From Zymoseptoria tritici IPO323 (taxonomy: Eukaryota; Ascomycota; Dothideomycetes; Mycosphaerellales; Mycosphaerellaceae): a DNA stretch of 64,000 nucleotides. The number at the start of each line of letters is the position of its first letter. Position 1 is the stretch's first letter. Positions 1 to 9,130 of the stretch are shown here, in pieces. The notes beneath the pieces are model-generated. The model was not told the origin of the DNA, searched no databases, and worked only from the letters and a program-made list of their open reading frames with translations. The position numbers and the translations under genes were made by a program. The stretch spans positions 496,001 through 560,000 of the forward strand of contig NC_018203.1 of assembly GCF_000219625.1 (NCBI RefSeq), given 5' to 3'.

Positions 1-789
1 GACGCTCGACTGCCAATCCCTCCGCGGTGTATTCAAGGCAACAGTGTCTGAACACGAATTTGGAAGGATGACCGATGCTTTGCGCCTGCCGATCTCGTAC
101 TATAACTTCGGCTCATGCCTCCATTTCCCTCATACTTCCCTGTCCTGCACTGATGACCGTACAGTCCTTGCCTTGACGAACTACAGCAGCGACTGGCACT
201 CGTGGCACCGTTTTACATAAGCAGCCCAAAAGCTCCCAGTCCTCGCCTCTCTTAAAGCTCGACCGATCCTGTTAAGGCCACTTGGCGGTTACCAACACGC
301 ATTTTGCAGGGTGACTATTTGACCCAACGCCATATTGGTGATTAAGGAGGCCGTCGAGAGCATGCATACTCCACGATCAACTGCGGTCTCTCTTTAACCT
401 CCAATGACATGGCCGCCACAGAATATACCTATCGCGCCGATGTCACCGAGCAGGATCGTTGTCACGCAGAAGCAAACTCCTAACATCGTTCAGATACCTA
501 CTCCTTGAAAGCTGTGAGTCAATTTCGTTCTACACTGTGCGGTGGGACGTATCTGACATCTACAGCGAGTTGAAGCCTGCATAATGCAGCCTCGCTGCAC
601 TAGACACAGCAGTCCCAGATGCTCCCTCGCATCCTGTCCATATCTCACGACCACACTCAACAAGCTCGGCGGCACCGTCACTGCCTTCGATTCTGGTTTC
701 CCGCTAACGTCACAGGATCCTGCCAAATTGGCGTCAGTGCAGGAGGTGAACCGATGTACCCAATATAAAGAGCACAGGAACGACGGTAT
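1..789. other. No supportable gene
   Basis: Mixed-composition host DNA. Open frames on both strands between about 490 and 920 overlap one another and show no recognisable domain or intron structure, so none is called. Composition is normal (not RIP-like). Confidence 0.5.
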
Positions 790-1158
790 ATGGCCACACC
801 GGGCGAGCCTGGTTCCATTCCTCGCACATGTCAAGATTTCTTCCAACGAATCCAGTCGGAACAAAACGGCAGTATGACCTACGAGGTTCACATCTTCTAC
901 CTTGGTATCCTTAATGAGCACGTCAAAGAGGTGATTTCGCTTCGGACTATTCTCCGACGGAGTCCGAGCTACCTCAAACTCCGCGAATACGAATCCGACG
1001 GCGTGTACGCGTGGAATCTGACCGACGAACCAGTCAAGTCTTCCGACGACATGTCCCTTCTTATAAAGATGGGCGACCTCAAGCGCACTACTGCTGCTAG
1101 CACAATGATCGAGTTTCAGGTTGCCTTACTTAGAAGCTTCACAATGCCGCTACCATAA
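790..1158 (+). CDS. Hypothetical open frame, possible exon
   Basis: A 122-codon open frame that ends at a TAA near 1158. From about residue 29 (ATG at 874) it has a protein-like hydrophobic/charged alternation, starting MTYEVHIFYLG and including LREYESDGVYAW. No family is recognised and no signal peptide or membrane segment is evident. It may be an exon or the remnant of a larger gene: the flanks carry no clear promoter, and the downstream DNA (1190-1790) is a dispersed repeat. Confidence is low because a frame of this length can occur by chance in GC-balanced DNA. Confidence 0.25.
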   Translation: MATPGEPGSIPRTCQDFFQRIQSEQNGSMTYEVHIFYLGILNEHVKEVISLRTILRRSPSYLKLREYESDGVYAWNLTDEPVKSSDDMSLLIKMGDLKRTTAASTMIEFQVALLRSFTMPLP

Positions 1159-1189
1159 CTACGGACGCCTCCAGCTCCGCTCCCGTGGA

Positions 1190-1790
1190 CACATCAGCTC
1201 AGGAGCCGGTCCTCCCGGGCACATCAGCTTAAGCACGGCCACGGGCGTCTTCTGAGCCCAATGCAGAAGCTTGAAGCCGAGATCGCTGGAGTTGACTTAC
1301 ACAAAATGGCTGGCGAGCCGGACCACACGACATGCGCACGAAATCGAGAGCGCTCAAAGAGAAACCAACCACGGCCGTCGAAGAAGTAAAACGAAGATTC
1401 ATCCGACGGAACTGCGAAATCGCAAAGAACAAGTCCGCACAATCCTTCGAGATCCAAGGTCTCGGCTTCCGTTACACTTACAAGATGCCGCTACCGCACG
1501 CACCCAACTCTTGTACCTCGCTTCTCTAGGCACATTAGCTTAATGGCGAGTATGGGTATCGTAGGAGCCGAGATCGCTGGAGCTGATTCGCGCAATATGG
1601 TTGTCGCGTCGGACGCCTCCAAGCCAAGCAGAGCCTGTGCAGTACAAATTTCGGTGTGGGAGGCTTTGCTTCACCTGGAAGTGAGGCATTCGAGGGTCGT
1701 TTTGTCTCTCCATCGCGTCGCCGTTTTGACAGCCTGCAGAGTTATCAAGTGGCGTGGTTCGTAGAGAGTACTGCGCCAGCATCGGTGGGC
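1190..1790 (+). repeat. Composite dispersed repeat, copy 1
   Basis: This segment contains three modules found elsewhere in the window. Module A (cacatcagcttaagcacgg... through gccgagatcgctgg) occurs at about 1190-1295, again at 1530-1585, and twice in tandem at 52620-52795. Module B (begins catgcgcacgaaatcgagag) lies at 1331-1460 and recurs at 4912-5035 and 57028-57160. Module C (starts around cagtacaaatttcggtgtgg, ends near agtggcgtggtt) lies at 1640-1785 and recurs at 52852-52985. The copies are diverged, with scattered substitutions and small indels. Translated on the plus strand, module C reads similarly in both copies (AVQI.VW.AL and VLSL.RVAVL), so it may derive from a coding sequence. 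The family is not recognised. Confidence 0.6.
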
Positions 1791-2304
1791 TGAGGATAGG
1801 TTGCAAATTCGGCAAGCGGATACCCGCAAACTTCGCGTGTGCTGGGGGCTCTGGAGTAACCGCCGGCAGGACACGCATCGCGGCGGCTTTACGTGCTGGT
1901 GTGGAAATCTCCGGTGGCTGAGCTAGAGGGACTGTGGAGGTCTTAGCCTGAGCCGGAGTTGTCTGAGGATGAGTGGACTGCGGCGTGCCGGTCGTCTGAG
2001 GATCAGCCAGATAGACTGCGGAGGTCTGCGGAAGCGGCGGCTGAGGGTTGATGGCGCGGTGCTTTGGTGGTAAGGTAAGCTCGGGATTCCTCCTCTGATC
2101 CGGCGTAAGATTGCCATATCTCAGCTTGAACATCTCGATGTTCAACACCGCCTTGTGGATTGGCTCCTCCAGATCGTGATTTCTAGTGGCGTCGCCGCTG
2201 GGAAGAGGTATGGCGGTGGATCCGGGGCGCCCTCGTTCTTGACCGTCAAGCGCTTTAGTCGGTGGGGCACACCGTTGTTCGACGAAAACCGCGGCAGCAT
2301 AATC
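1540..2304 (-). CDS. Hypothetical proline-rich open frame
   Basis: A continuous minus-strand frame runs from a TGA at 2305-2307 down to a stop near 1540. The central part (about 2200-2040) reads like real protein, with LEEPIHKAVLNIEMFKLRYG followed by NLTPDQRRNPEL. The middle is rich in Pro, Gln and Thr and would be disordered. The C-terminal third overlaps repeat module C and is probably not native coding sequence. No ATG lies at the beginning of the frame, so an upstream exon is likely if the gene is real. No family is recognised. Confidence 0.3.
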   Translation of the reverse strand, partial: DYAAAVFVEQRCAPPTKALDGQERGRPGSTAIPLPSGDATRNHDLEEPIHKAVLNIEMFKLRYGNLTPDQRRNPELTLPPKHRAINPQPPLPQTSAVYLADPQTTGTPQSTHPQTTPAQAKTSTVPLAQPPEISTPARKAAAMRVLPAVTPEPPAHAKFAGIRLPNLQPILSPPMLAQYSLRTTPLDNSAGCQNGDAMERQNDPRMPHFQVKQSLPHRNLYCTGSAWLGGVRRDNHIARISSSDLGSYDTHTRH

Positions 2305-4911
2305 TCACCCTCAGCCACCTCTTCTTGCACATCGCATGCCACCAGCGCCATCGTCGAATCCCATGACCAGAGCCTAATGAGCCCTCATCCTCTGCCCGTC
2401 TCCAGCTTCTTCGTCGGAGTCCATCCTTGTTGCTAATAAGCCAGCTGAACCTTCATAGGATCGACGAATCTGGGCGTGCTTCGTCAATACCGAGCCTCGC
2501 GGCGTTGAGGACAGTACAGCGGAACTTGGCTCTCTCCATTCAGAGTGGTGATATACAGACATATCAAAACGTTTTCCCAGGTAACATCGAACCTTAATAC
2601 CACTCACCACTTATTCAAGTTTGAGAGAGCCAACTCATTCTAGCGGTGTTGCCACCTCATCACCTGGATTTCTGGAAGGTTCGAGCACGAGATGCCTCCC
2701 AGACACGGGTTGCCGTCTAAGATGCATAGAAGTCGTGGAAGCACTTCCATCTCCCTCGAGGCCGCCGGTCTCCTCATCGACGCTGCGCACACGCCTGTCA
2801 TGCTCACTCGACGTTGATGTTGTCCTGGACGCTGGTCCTGGTCGTCCACAAGGTGGCGTCAAAGCTAATGAAAGATTTCCTATGCAGGTGCAGGTGAAGT
2901 CTGGTGGTGCGAAGAGCCTGTTACAGAAGACACATTACAGTCTGCTGGCTATAGCGCGCTGCACGCGAGGCTCACCGGTACGAATGCTAGAAAGCTGGAG
3001 AAGCTTATGCAACGATGAAGCCAGGCTCGAAACCCCACTTAACATACTCCCCAAGTCGATGTATCGGTCGGTATTCACCGGTCGACATACATGCGCTGTG
3101 TTGGAAGAAAGTGTGCCCCCGCACGCTCATGGACGAGGCGCGGGAGCCCTTGAAGGCTGCCGGGTCCTGCAAAACAGCGCTGAAGCTTAGAAATGTGAAG
3201 AAGGCGAGGACGACTGGAGCGTACAAGCAGCACACCGTCCGTGGATGGGAGATATGGACAAGACCGGATGCAAAAGAAGCGGTGGCAGGATCTGAACGAA
3301 GGGCGAACGCTAGAGCTTCGGAGTCGGGCTTGGCGTCGAGAACGAAGCAGAATACCAGTGCGAGAAAGACGAGGACAATCCCCAAGAGGCAAGACTAGGT
3401 GGACTGGAGGGAGAGGAGGTGAACGAGGAAGACGAGGTAGACGAGGAAATCCTACCAGGCATAACAACGACATTCGTGGCCCGGATCAGGGGCATGTGAA
3501 CAGCGAGGCTCAGCGAAAGGAGAACTCGCGCACCCAGACGAGGTCAGCGAGGCCGACATGTTTCGAACCATGCTTCGCACACACCAAGAAGATGCAAGGC
3601 GGAGTATCATCTCACGCAGATCTTGAACACGGACTCTGCTACGGCCGGAACGAATGCATTGTGTTGCAGGTTCGCGTTGATCTCTTCGAGGCGTCGATGC
3701 AAGCAGATCGGGAGGCAAGCGATGTGCTCGACAACGCGAATGTCAGTCACCGCACATGGCGACGACATCGGTGTGATCTCGCATGAGCATGTGGACATGA
3801 AAAGAGACACTGTTTGAACGACGCCTGGCCCCCTCCTTAGTCACGCTATGCGGGCATTTACGGCGGATCCAATGGCTCCCTCGCTTCTTTCTCCCGTAGA
3901 CAACATGCAATCTCCAGCAACCTTTGCAAACGTTCCATTGACATTGGAAAGCGCGCCATTTCGGAGTCATTTGAGACGTCGTTTTGGAACGTCGTTTTGA
4001 AAATGTCGTTTGGAAATGTCATTCTGGATTGTCACAGTTGGACCCAGCTTACGAGGACTGTCCGCAACAATCCATTGAACAGGATTTAGTATCTCTGGGA
4101 GCTCCACTGGACCCTTGCACCGGCCGTCTCCTTGCCGTCTTCACCAGGGGTGACCACACGAGCCGTGCCGTGCCTGGCACTATGCCCAGGTACCGCCGGC
4201 ATTTCCGTTTGTCATGATCAAAACTTCGACCTTTCTAGACCGCAGGACAGCCCCATTAGCCTCCATCCGCCTACTCATCGGATCCCTTTCATCTCCGCCG
4301 ATCACCGCCGACAACCTCACTATCATCATCGACTCATCTCTCAAAAGCGCCAGATGCCCAGTCCTTTCAATGGTACGCCGGAGATGGGTGGAGGAGGATC
4401 GCGCAAGACGGGCATGGAAAGGACTTAATCTGGAAGGAGTATACATGGCAAAGAAAAAAATGGGGATCGAATGGATTTGGCCGCCTTTAGCAAAGTCGTT
4501 GATTGGAGGATCAAACCCGACCTGAGTCAGTTCATCATGAGCATGTATGATCAAGATTATTCAACATACAGCAATCTGATACACAGAGTTCAGCTTTGTT
4601 ACTTCGCAGCGAACTACGCACCTAAGCGTTCGGAAGAAGACCATCGCCGTCGAATCAGACTCGCAGGTGCCTATCAAAACTAGGAAGACGTCCCAAAGAG
4701 GCATGAACATGTTTATCTCAACGCCGAATGCTGCTTTCGAGCCATAACCTGCACGGCCTCCCTCCCCCACGAACATCCAGCATAGGTAGAGATCGTACAC
4801 AAGACCAAGCATAGTGCTTGAACACCCTGCAGCTACCGACCATGATAACCGGAATTTCGAGTCTCGGGCATACCGCTTCGAAACCTTCCAGCGAGATTAC
4901 GACTGCCATGC
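2305..4911. other. No confident gene
   Basis: Overlapping open frames occur on both strands (for example 2621-3190 plus and 3015-3398 plus), but none shows a domain, intron signals or consistent coding character. A purine-rich stretch near 3405-3450 (repeated gaggag/gacgagg) explains several of them as low complexity. Near 3980-4020 there is a short internal repeat of gtcgttttggaa/gtcgtttggaa. Confidence 0.4.
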
Positions 4912-5035
4912 GACATGCGCACGAAATCTAGAGCGCAGAAAGGAAGACCAGCAACGGACATTGACGAAGTAGTGACGCCTCATCCGACAAGGCCGCGAAC
5001 TCGTTAAGAACAATTCTGCACAGCCCTGGACGTCG
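4912..5035 (+). repeat. Dispersed repeat module B, copy 2
   Basis: Begins with the same catgcgacatgcgcacgaaatc block as the copies at 1331 and 57028 and stays alignable for about 120 bp (gaccagc, gacgaagta, gcgaactcgt, gaacaattc). The plus-strand translation begins MRTKSRA in all three copies and then decays through frameshifts and stops here, so this copy is not coding. It lies just left of the RIPed AT-rich block. Confidence 0.6.
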
Positions 5036-5699
5036 AGTGAAGTCAACGAAGCTGTCTCTGCCGACGATGAGAACCACGGACTCACGAGTTCTCCAAACAA
5101 CAACGGCGATGGATAGAGCATGTCAGTGCTCTTCATGGTGTGGTTACCGGTGGAGGTAGGGTGCTTACCACCACCACTAACAGCTAGTAAATTACTTACT
5201 AACTGCACCAAATGGTGACTATTACCGGATTAGGAAGGAGCTTAAAAAATGAGGCCCAAACGCCTTAAATTGCTAGTGTATCTGCTAGTGTTATCTCTAT
5301 TAATATATCGTTAATTTCCTTATACTCTTAAACGGCTCTTAATAAACTAATAGTGCCTGTCTTCGTATATTTATATTATACTAGCTCTTAATCCTTATTA
5401 AATGCTATTGTTCCTTATGTAAGTAGTCTATACTAGCTTCTTAGACAGTTGTACGCCTTAATAAAATCCTCTTATAGACAAGAACGACGGTATCTAATAA
5501 GATCCCTACTAGCTAAGAAGGCTCGTTTATTCTTATTACTTATAATTAGAATAGCGAGTATATTAAACGCTATATAAGCGAGCTCTAGCTCTATGTAGCG
5601 GCGTTTAAACTAGTATTAAAGGAGGTTAAGGGGCTCGGTTAGTATATCTTATATATAGTCGGTAGAAATATAGTTATCGAAGGGATTTACGCGTATAAA

Positions 5700-6360
5700 G
5701 GGGGTATTAAGTTTACGTTGTTTAAAGTCGCGGAGGTGTTCGTAAAGGTCGTCGCTCTTAAGAGCGCGAGCGGTAGAAGGAGCGGTAGAAGAGGCGGTAG
5801 TAGAAGGGCGGTAGTTACTAATCTAAAGGTTAATAATAAGCTCTCGAGCCTACTTAATATAGCCCTATTGTTTAGTAGTACTATAAAGCTAAATGTCCTC
5901 GAACTAGCCTATCTTTAGTATCGGATTAAGGACGACGGTAGTATATACTATTAGTATCTTATTAGCGGGTTTCTAATACTTCTTAGCCTTTAGCTATACG
6001 TAGTTATAGTAAGCTAAGAGGTAGCTAAACTACTTATCTACTAGGGCTTCCTCTTTAAATTCCGCTAAGAACTTAGAGGTATAGTCTAGCGTAAACTATA
6101 GAGTTAGATACTACTTAAAGAGGTGCTTCCTATTACCCTAAGTAGTTATTATTATAAGTTCGAAGACGTAGAGGGCGTTATAAAGTCGGTTAATCTACTA
6201 CTAATCGTTCGCGGTAAGGGTGTTATCTTAGATAGTATAGTCGGTTCGGAAGAGCCTATAGAACTCTATAAGGCGTTTCCTTATACTCTACGCTCGACCG
6301 AGTATATAGTAGAAGGAGTTCTAGCGTATAGAGTTGTCTTAGATAAGCTATAAGGGTATT
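5700..6360 (+). pseudogene. RIP-degraded coding remnant of an unidentified element
   Basis: Two open plus-strand segments (5718-5918 and 6123-6353) keep amino-acid-like composition. The first has a Lys/Arg/Gly/Ser-rich part around residues 10-33; the second contains KFEDVEGVIKSVNLLLIVRG. They are separated by in-frame TAG/TAA codons at positions where RIP would convert Gln or Trp. I do not recognise the protein. It belongs to the repeat that the hAT element entered, not to the hAT itself. Confidence 0.3.
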
Positions 6361-6668
6361 ATTAGTTAAAGGAAGAAGGTATATATCTTAAAGTTAGTAT
6401 TCTTAGCGGGGTTACGGCTCTACGGTAGCGGCCGAAATTCTAACGGTAGCTCCCTAGCGTACGGGGTAACTAATTAGAGTAGCCGCTAGTAAAATTTCGG
6501 CCGTTCCTACGTAGCTCGAGCTCTACTAGCGTTAAATCTCGAGATCCTTAAAAACATTTACTTACCTTTAAATTACAAGGTTTCTAGCGGACTCTCTACG
6601 TCCAAGTATGTGCACGAGGAAGAGCTACGAGCGTGATATATTAAGTCGTCTGTTAGACTAATTAATCA

Positions 6669-6747
6669 GCCGGCGTTTTAGCCGATTAGAAAGAGCGGTT
6701 AAATCTCGCTTTTAAGGTTGCGGGTTTAATTCCTTCTCTTTTTGCCC
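6669..6747 (+). other. tRNA-like (Lys-type) segment in the left inverted repeat
   Basis: On the plus strand this segment has an A-box-like TAGCCGATTAG, a seven-base anticodon-loop-like CTTTTAA (would read TTT, lysine), a B-box-like GGTTTAATTCC, and a CTTTTTG run just downstream that could act as a Pol III terminator. The anticodon and T stems pair poorly, so this is not a functional tRNA; it looks like a tRNA-derived internal Pol III promoter of the kind found in SINE heads. Confidence 0.35.
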
Positions 6748-6828
6748 TGTCGAATCGTACTGTCCTAACCTTTATAGATTGCGACGGTACGACGGGGCAA
6801 AAAGAGAAGGAATTGAACCCGCGACGGT

Positions 6829-6917
6829 TACGACGATGCGACGATACGACAATGCGACGATAATGCGACGACAATGCGACAATAATGCGACGATGCGATA
6901 ATACGACGATACGACGC
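6829..6917 (+). repeat. Subterminal GCGACGA-type repeat array, left
   Basis: About ten imperfect copies of a 7-10 bp motif (gacgatgc, gacaatgc, gacgatac). The mirror array is at 8501-8589. Clustered subterminal motifs of this kind are typical transposase-binding sites in hAT elements; that role is inferred, not shown. Confidence 0.6.
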
Positions 6918-7229
6918 CTCTTTTTTTTCTTCTACCGTAGAAGTACGGTAAGGGAGCTTACCTTACCCGAGGTAACAATACGACATTACGACGGTACGAG
7001 AATGCGAGAATACGACGATACGAGGGACTAATTAAAAGCGAGCTTTGATGGACCCCTCTTTTTATTAGGAAAACCAATCAAAACAGACCTTTGAAAGATC
7101 CCTATCGGTGGAAGAAGACGGCTACAGTCTTTTATAAAATGGCACTCGTACCTCGTGCAATTAAACATTACGGCTATACTACTATACCGAGCCTCTATAA
7201 ATAACTCTATCCTCTACGTCGACGCCCTT

Positions 7230-8222
7230 ATCTACCGGATAATATTATAGAGCTTTCTAATAGCTCTATAGTTACGCTAGAACGTCTCTACCGCTTTAAG
7301 AGTACTTTTCTCGACCTACCGCTCTAATTCCTTTATCGCTTTACTACTACCCTTACCGAGTAACATAGCCTTAGTAATAAGGTTATTAATATAGCTAAGG
7401 TACCGGAGGCGCTTACCCTTACGCTATTTAGTAGTACGGTTTAGATATAGGTACTTTAGGACTATATCGATAGTAGGGTTATTATTAGAGCTATTATCGG
7501 CTATAAAGTATCCGGTACGTTTCTTAATGCTATATTCCTTAATAACCTCTAATAGTAGCATAGAGATATTAATACTAGTATGCTCGCTACGAATCCTTCT
7601 AAACGCTAGTCTCTCGGTCCTCCTTTTACTACCCTTATCGATAAAGTAAGCGGATATACTAAACATCGTATACCTATTTAGACTCGTCTAGCCGTCGAAC
7701 AAGATATATATATTATTTAGTACTTCCTTTAACTCTAACCTTAACGCCTCCTTCCGAGCCTAATACTTAGCTATTATCTACCTCCGAATCGTTAAAGAAG
7801 CGCGAGGAAGATAGCCTACGAGTCCCTTATTTATTAAGGATATAAGAGCTCGGAAGTACTCGTTTTCGAGTATATAGAAGGCGATATAGCAATATATAAT
7901 CTAACGTATAAGGAGGTACTTAAAGCGGTCTAGACTATTAGTCGTTACTACCGACACTATAGAGGTAACTAGGCCCTTATAAGCTTCCTTCTTTACTTAA
8001 TACCTATTCTTATTAATACTATAAGTCTTTAGAAGGTATATTAAGGGGCCTTTATTACTATTAAGTACCGGTAATACCTACTTCCTTCTCTCGCCCTTAT
8101 AGAGGTAGTAATAGTAGTGCGATTTACCGGTTACTAGATACACTAGCTGCTCGCTATAGTTCTATATCTCGCTCTTACGCTTCCGGAGACTCTTACTACT
8201 TACGAACTTAATCTAACGTATA
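7230..8222 (-). pseudogene. hAT transposase, RIP-inactivated and C-terminally truncated
   Basis: One minus-strand frame runs through the whole interval, broken by TAG/TAA codons at Gln/Trp positions. Recognisable hAT blocks in order are: an N-terminal region in the place of the BED-type zinc finger (around 8150-8050); ENEYFRALI (about 7870); FDG*TSLN, the usual FDGWTS block with Trp turned into a stop (about 7700); the open stretch 7424-7666 with GYFIADNSSNN, matching the conserved GYFVLDNASNND of fungal hAT proteins; then RLRYLSYINNLITKAML and KLYNIIR, matching RRLRCxGHIINLAAKA and GKLHNIV. Reading stops near the inner end of the inverted repeat, so the C-terminal hAT dimerisation domain is missing. 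The element cannot encode active transposase. Confidence 0.8.
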
Positions 8223-8500
8223 TATTTTATACTATTAATAGTTAAGTAGTTAGGTAATTGCACGAGGTACGAGTGCCATTTTATGAAAGACTGCAGCCGT
8301 CTTCTTCCACCGACAGGGATCTTTTAAAGGTCTGTTTTAATTAGTTTTCCTAACAAAAAGAGGGGTCTATTAAAGCTCGCTTTTAATTGGTCCCTCGCAT
8401 CGTCGCATTCTCGCATTCTCGTACCGTCGTAATGTCGTATTATTACCTCGGGCAAGGTAAGCTCCCTTGCCGTACTTCTACGGTAGAAGAAAAAAAAGAG

Positions 8501-8589
8501 GCGTCGTATCGTCGTATTATCGCATCGTCGTATTATCGTCGCATTGTCGTCGCATTATCGTCGTATTGTCGCATCGTCGCATCGTCGTA
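8501..8589 (-). repeat. Subterminal GCGACGA-type repeat array, right
   Basis: Reverse-complement counterpart of 6829-6917 (repeats of gcatcgtc, gtattatcgtc on the plus strand). Confidence 0.6.
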
Positions 8590-8671
8590 ACCGTCGCGGG
8601 TTCAATTCCTTCTCTTTTTGCCCCGTCGTACCGTCGTAATCTATAAAGGTTAGGACAGTACGATTCGACGG

Positions 8672-8749
8672 GGCAAAAAGAGAAGGAATTGAACCCGCAA
8701 CCTTAAAAGCGAGATTTAACCGCTCTTTCTAATCGGCTAAAACGCCGGC
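8672..8749 (-). other. tRNA-like (Lys-type) segment in the right inverted repeat
   Basis: Mirror copy of 6669-6747. The B box here is the better match, GGTTCAATTCC, one base from the Pol III consensus. Having the same segment at both ends, pointing inward, makes it part of the inverted repeat and not a later insertion. Confidence 0.35.
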
Positions 8750-8947
8750 CGATTAATTAGTCTAACAGACGACTTAATATATCACGCTCGTAGCTCTTCC
8801 TCGTGCACATACTTGGACGTAGAGAGTCCGCTAGAAACCTTGTAAGGGCTTGTCGAAGAGGGGGTTTAAGGGATTAAGGACGATAGTATCCGTAGTGCCG
8901 GTAGAGGTAACTAGCTATTAGAAGGGCATAGTTTTAGTATATTAAGA

Positions 8948-9007
8948 GGTAGTAAATAAGGTAGTAAATAAGGTAGTAAATAAGGTAGTAAATAAGGTAG
9001 TAAATAA
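8948..9007 (+). repeat. 12-bp minisatellite, five copies
   Basis: Five perfect tandem copies of ggtagtaaataa, just outside the hAT element in the RIPed flank. Perfect identity in a heavily mutated region suggests recent expansion. Confidence 0.95.
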
Positions 9008-9130
9008 GGGCAATAGTAGGAGCATAGTATATAACAACGCGTAAAAAGGAGGTTCACGGCTTAGCCGTATATCTATTAATCCTATTAGTTCGGAGCCATT
9101 TCCGCTAGTTACCGGTATACACGTAAATCC

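Larger units (their letters stand above)
6576..7163 (+). repeat. Left long terminal inverted repeat of the hAT element
   Basis: Matches the reverse complement of 8255-8842 over 588 bp with few differences, mostly C/T or G/A transitions. From outside in it holds the terminal CAAGGTTTC block, a tRNA-like segment, a small internal inverted repeat (gcgggtttaattcc against ggaattgaacccgc), a run of GACGA/GCGACGA motifs, and an inner block ending cctcgtgcaatta. Confidence 0.85.
6576..8842 (-). mobile_element. hAT-superfamily DNA transposon with 588-bp inverted repeats
   Basis: A 2,267-bp element bounded by near-perfect inverted repeats (6576-7163 and 8255-8842) that start 5'-CAAGGTTTCTAGCGGACTC. 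The 1.1-kb centre encodes, on the minus strand, a hAT transposase interrupted by RIP stops. TA dinucleotides flank both ends, but the 8-bp target duplication expected for hAT elements is not visible, perhaps because RIP has altered the flanks. hAT inverted repeats are normally 10-30 bp, so these are exceptionally long. The transposase appears to lack its C-terminal dimerisation region, so this copy is probably a non-autonomous deletion derivative or a fold-back composite. Confidence 0.75.
8255..8842 (-). repeat. Right long terminal inverted repeat of the hAT element
   Basis: Reverse-complement partner of 6576-7163. It is slightly less RIPed at the tRNA-like T-loop (ggttcaattcc on the minus strand, against ggtttaattcc in the left copy), so the two copies have mutated independently. 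Confidence 0.85.
5222..9130. repeat. AT-rich, heavily RIP-mutated transposon block
   Basis: Composition changes abruptly at about 5222 and returns to normal near 9130. CpA and TpG are almost absent while TpA is extreme and CpG persists, which is the signature of RIP acting on repeats. The block holds an unrecognised element (5222-6575 and probably 8843-9130) and a hAT transposon inserted in it (6576-8842). The flanks carry ggttaccggt (about 5143-5152) and its complement accggtaacc (about 9174-9183), a possible pair of ends for the outer element. Confidence 0.75.

Noticed and set aside
2621..3190. 189-codon plus-strand open frame
   Set aside because: No domain, biased composition, several overlapping alternatives.
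6669..6747. A functional tRNA-Lys gene
   Set aside because: Anticodon and T stems do not pair; kept only as a tRNA-like segment.
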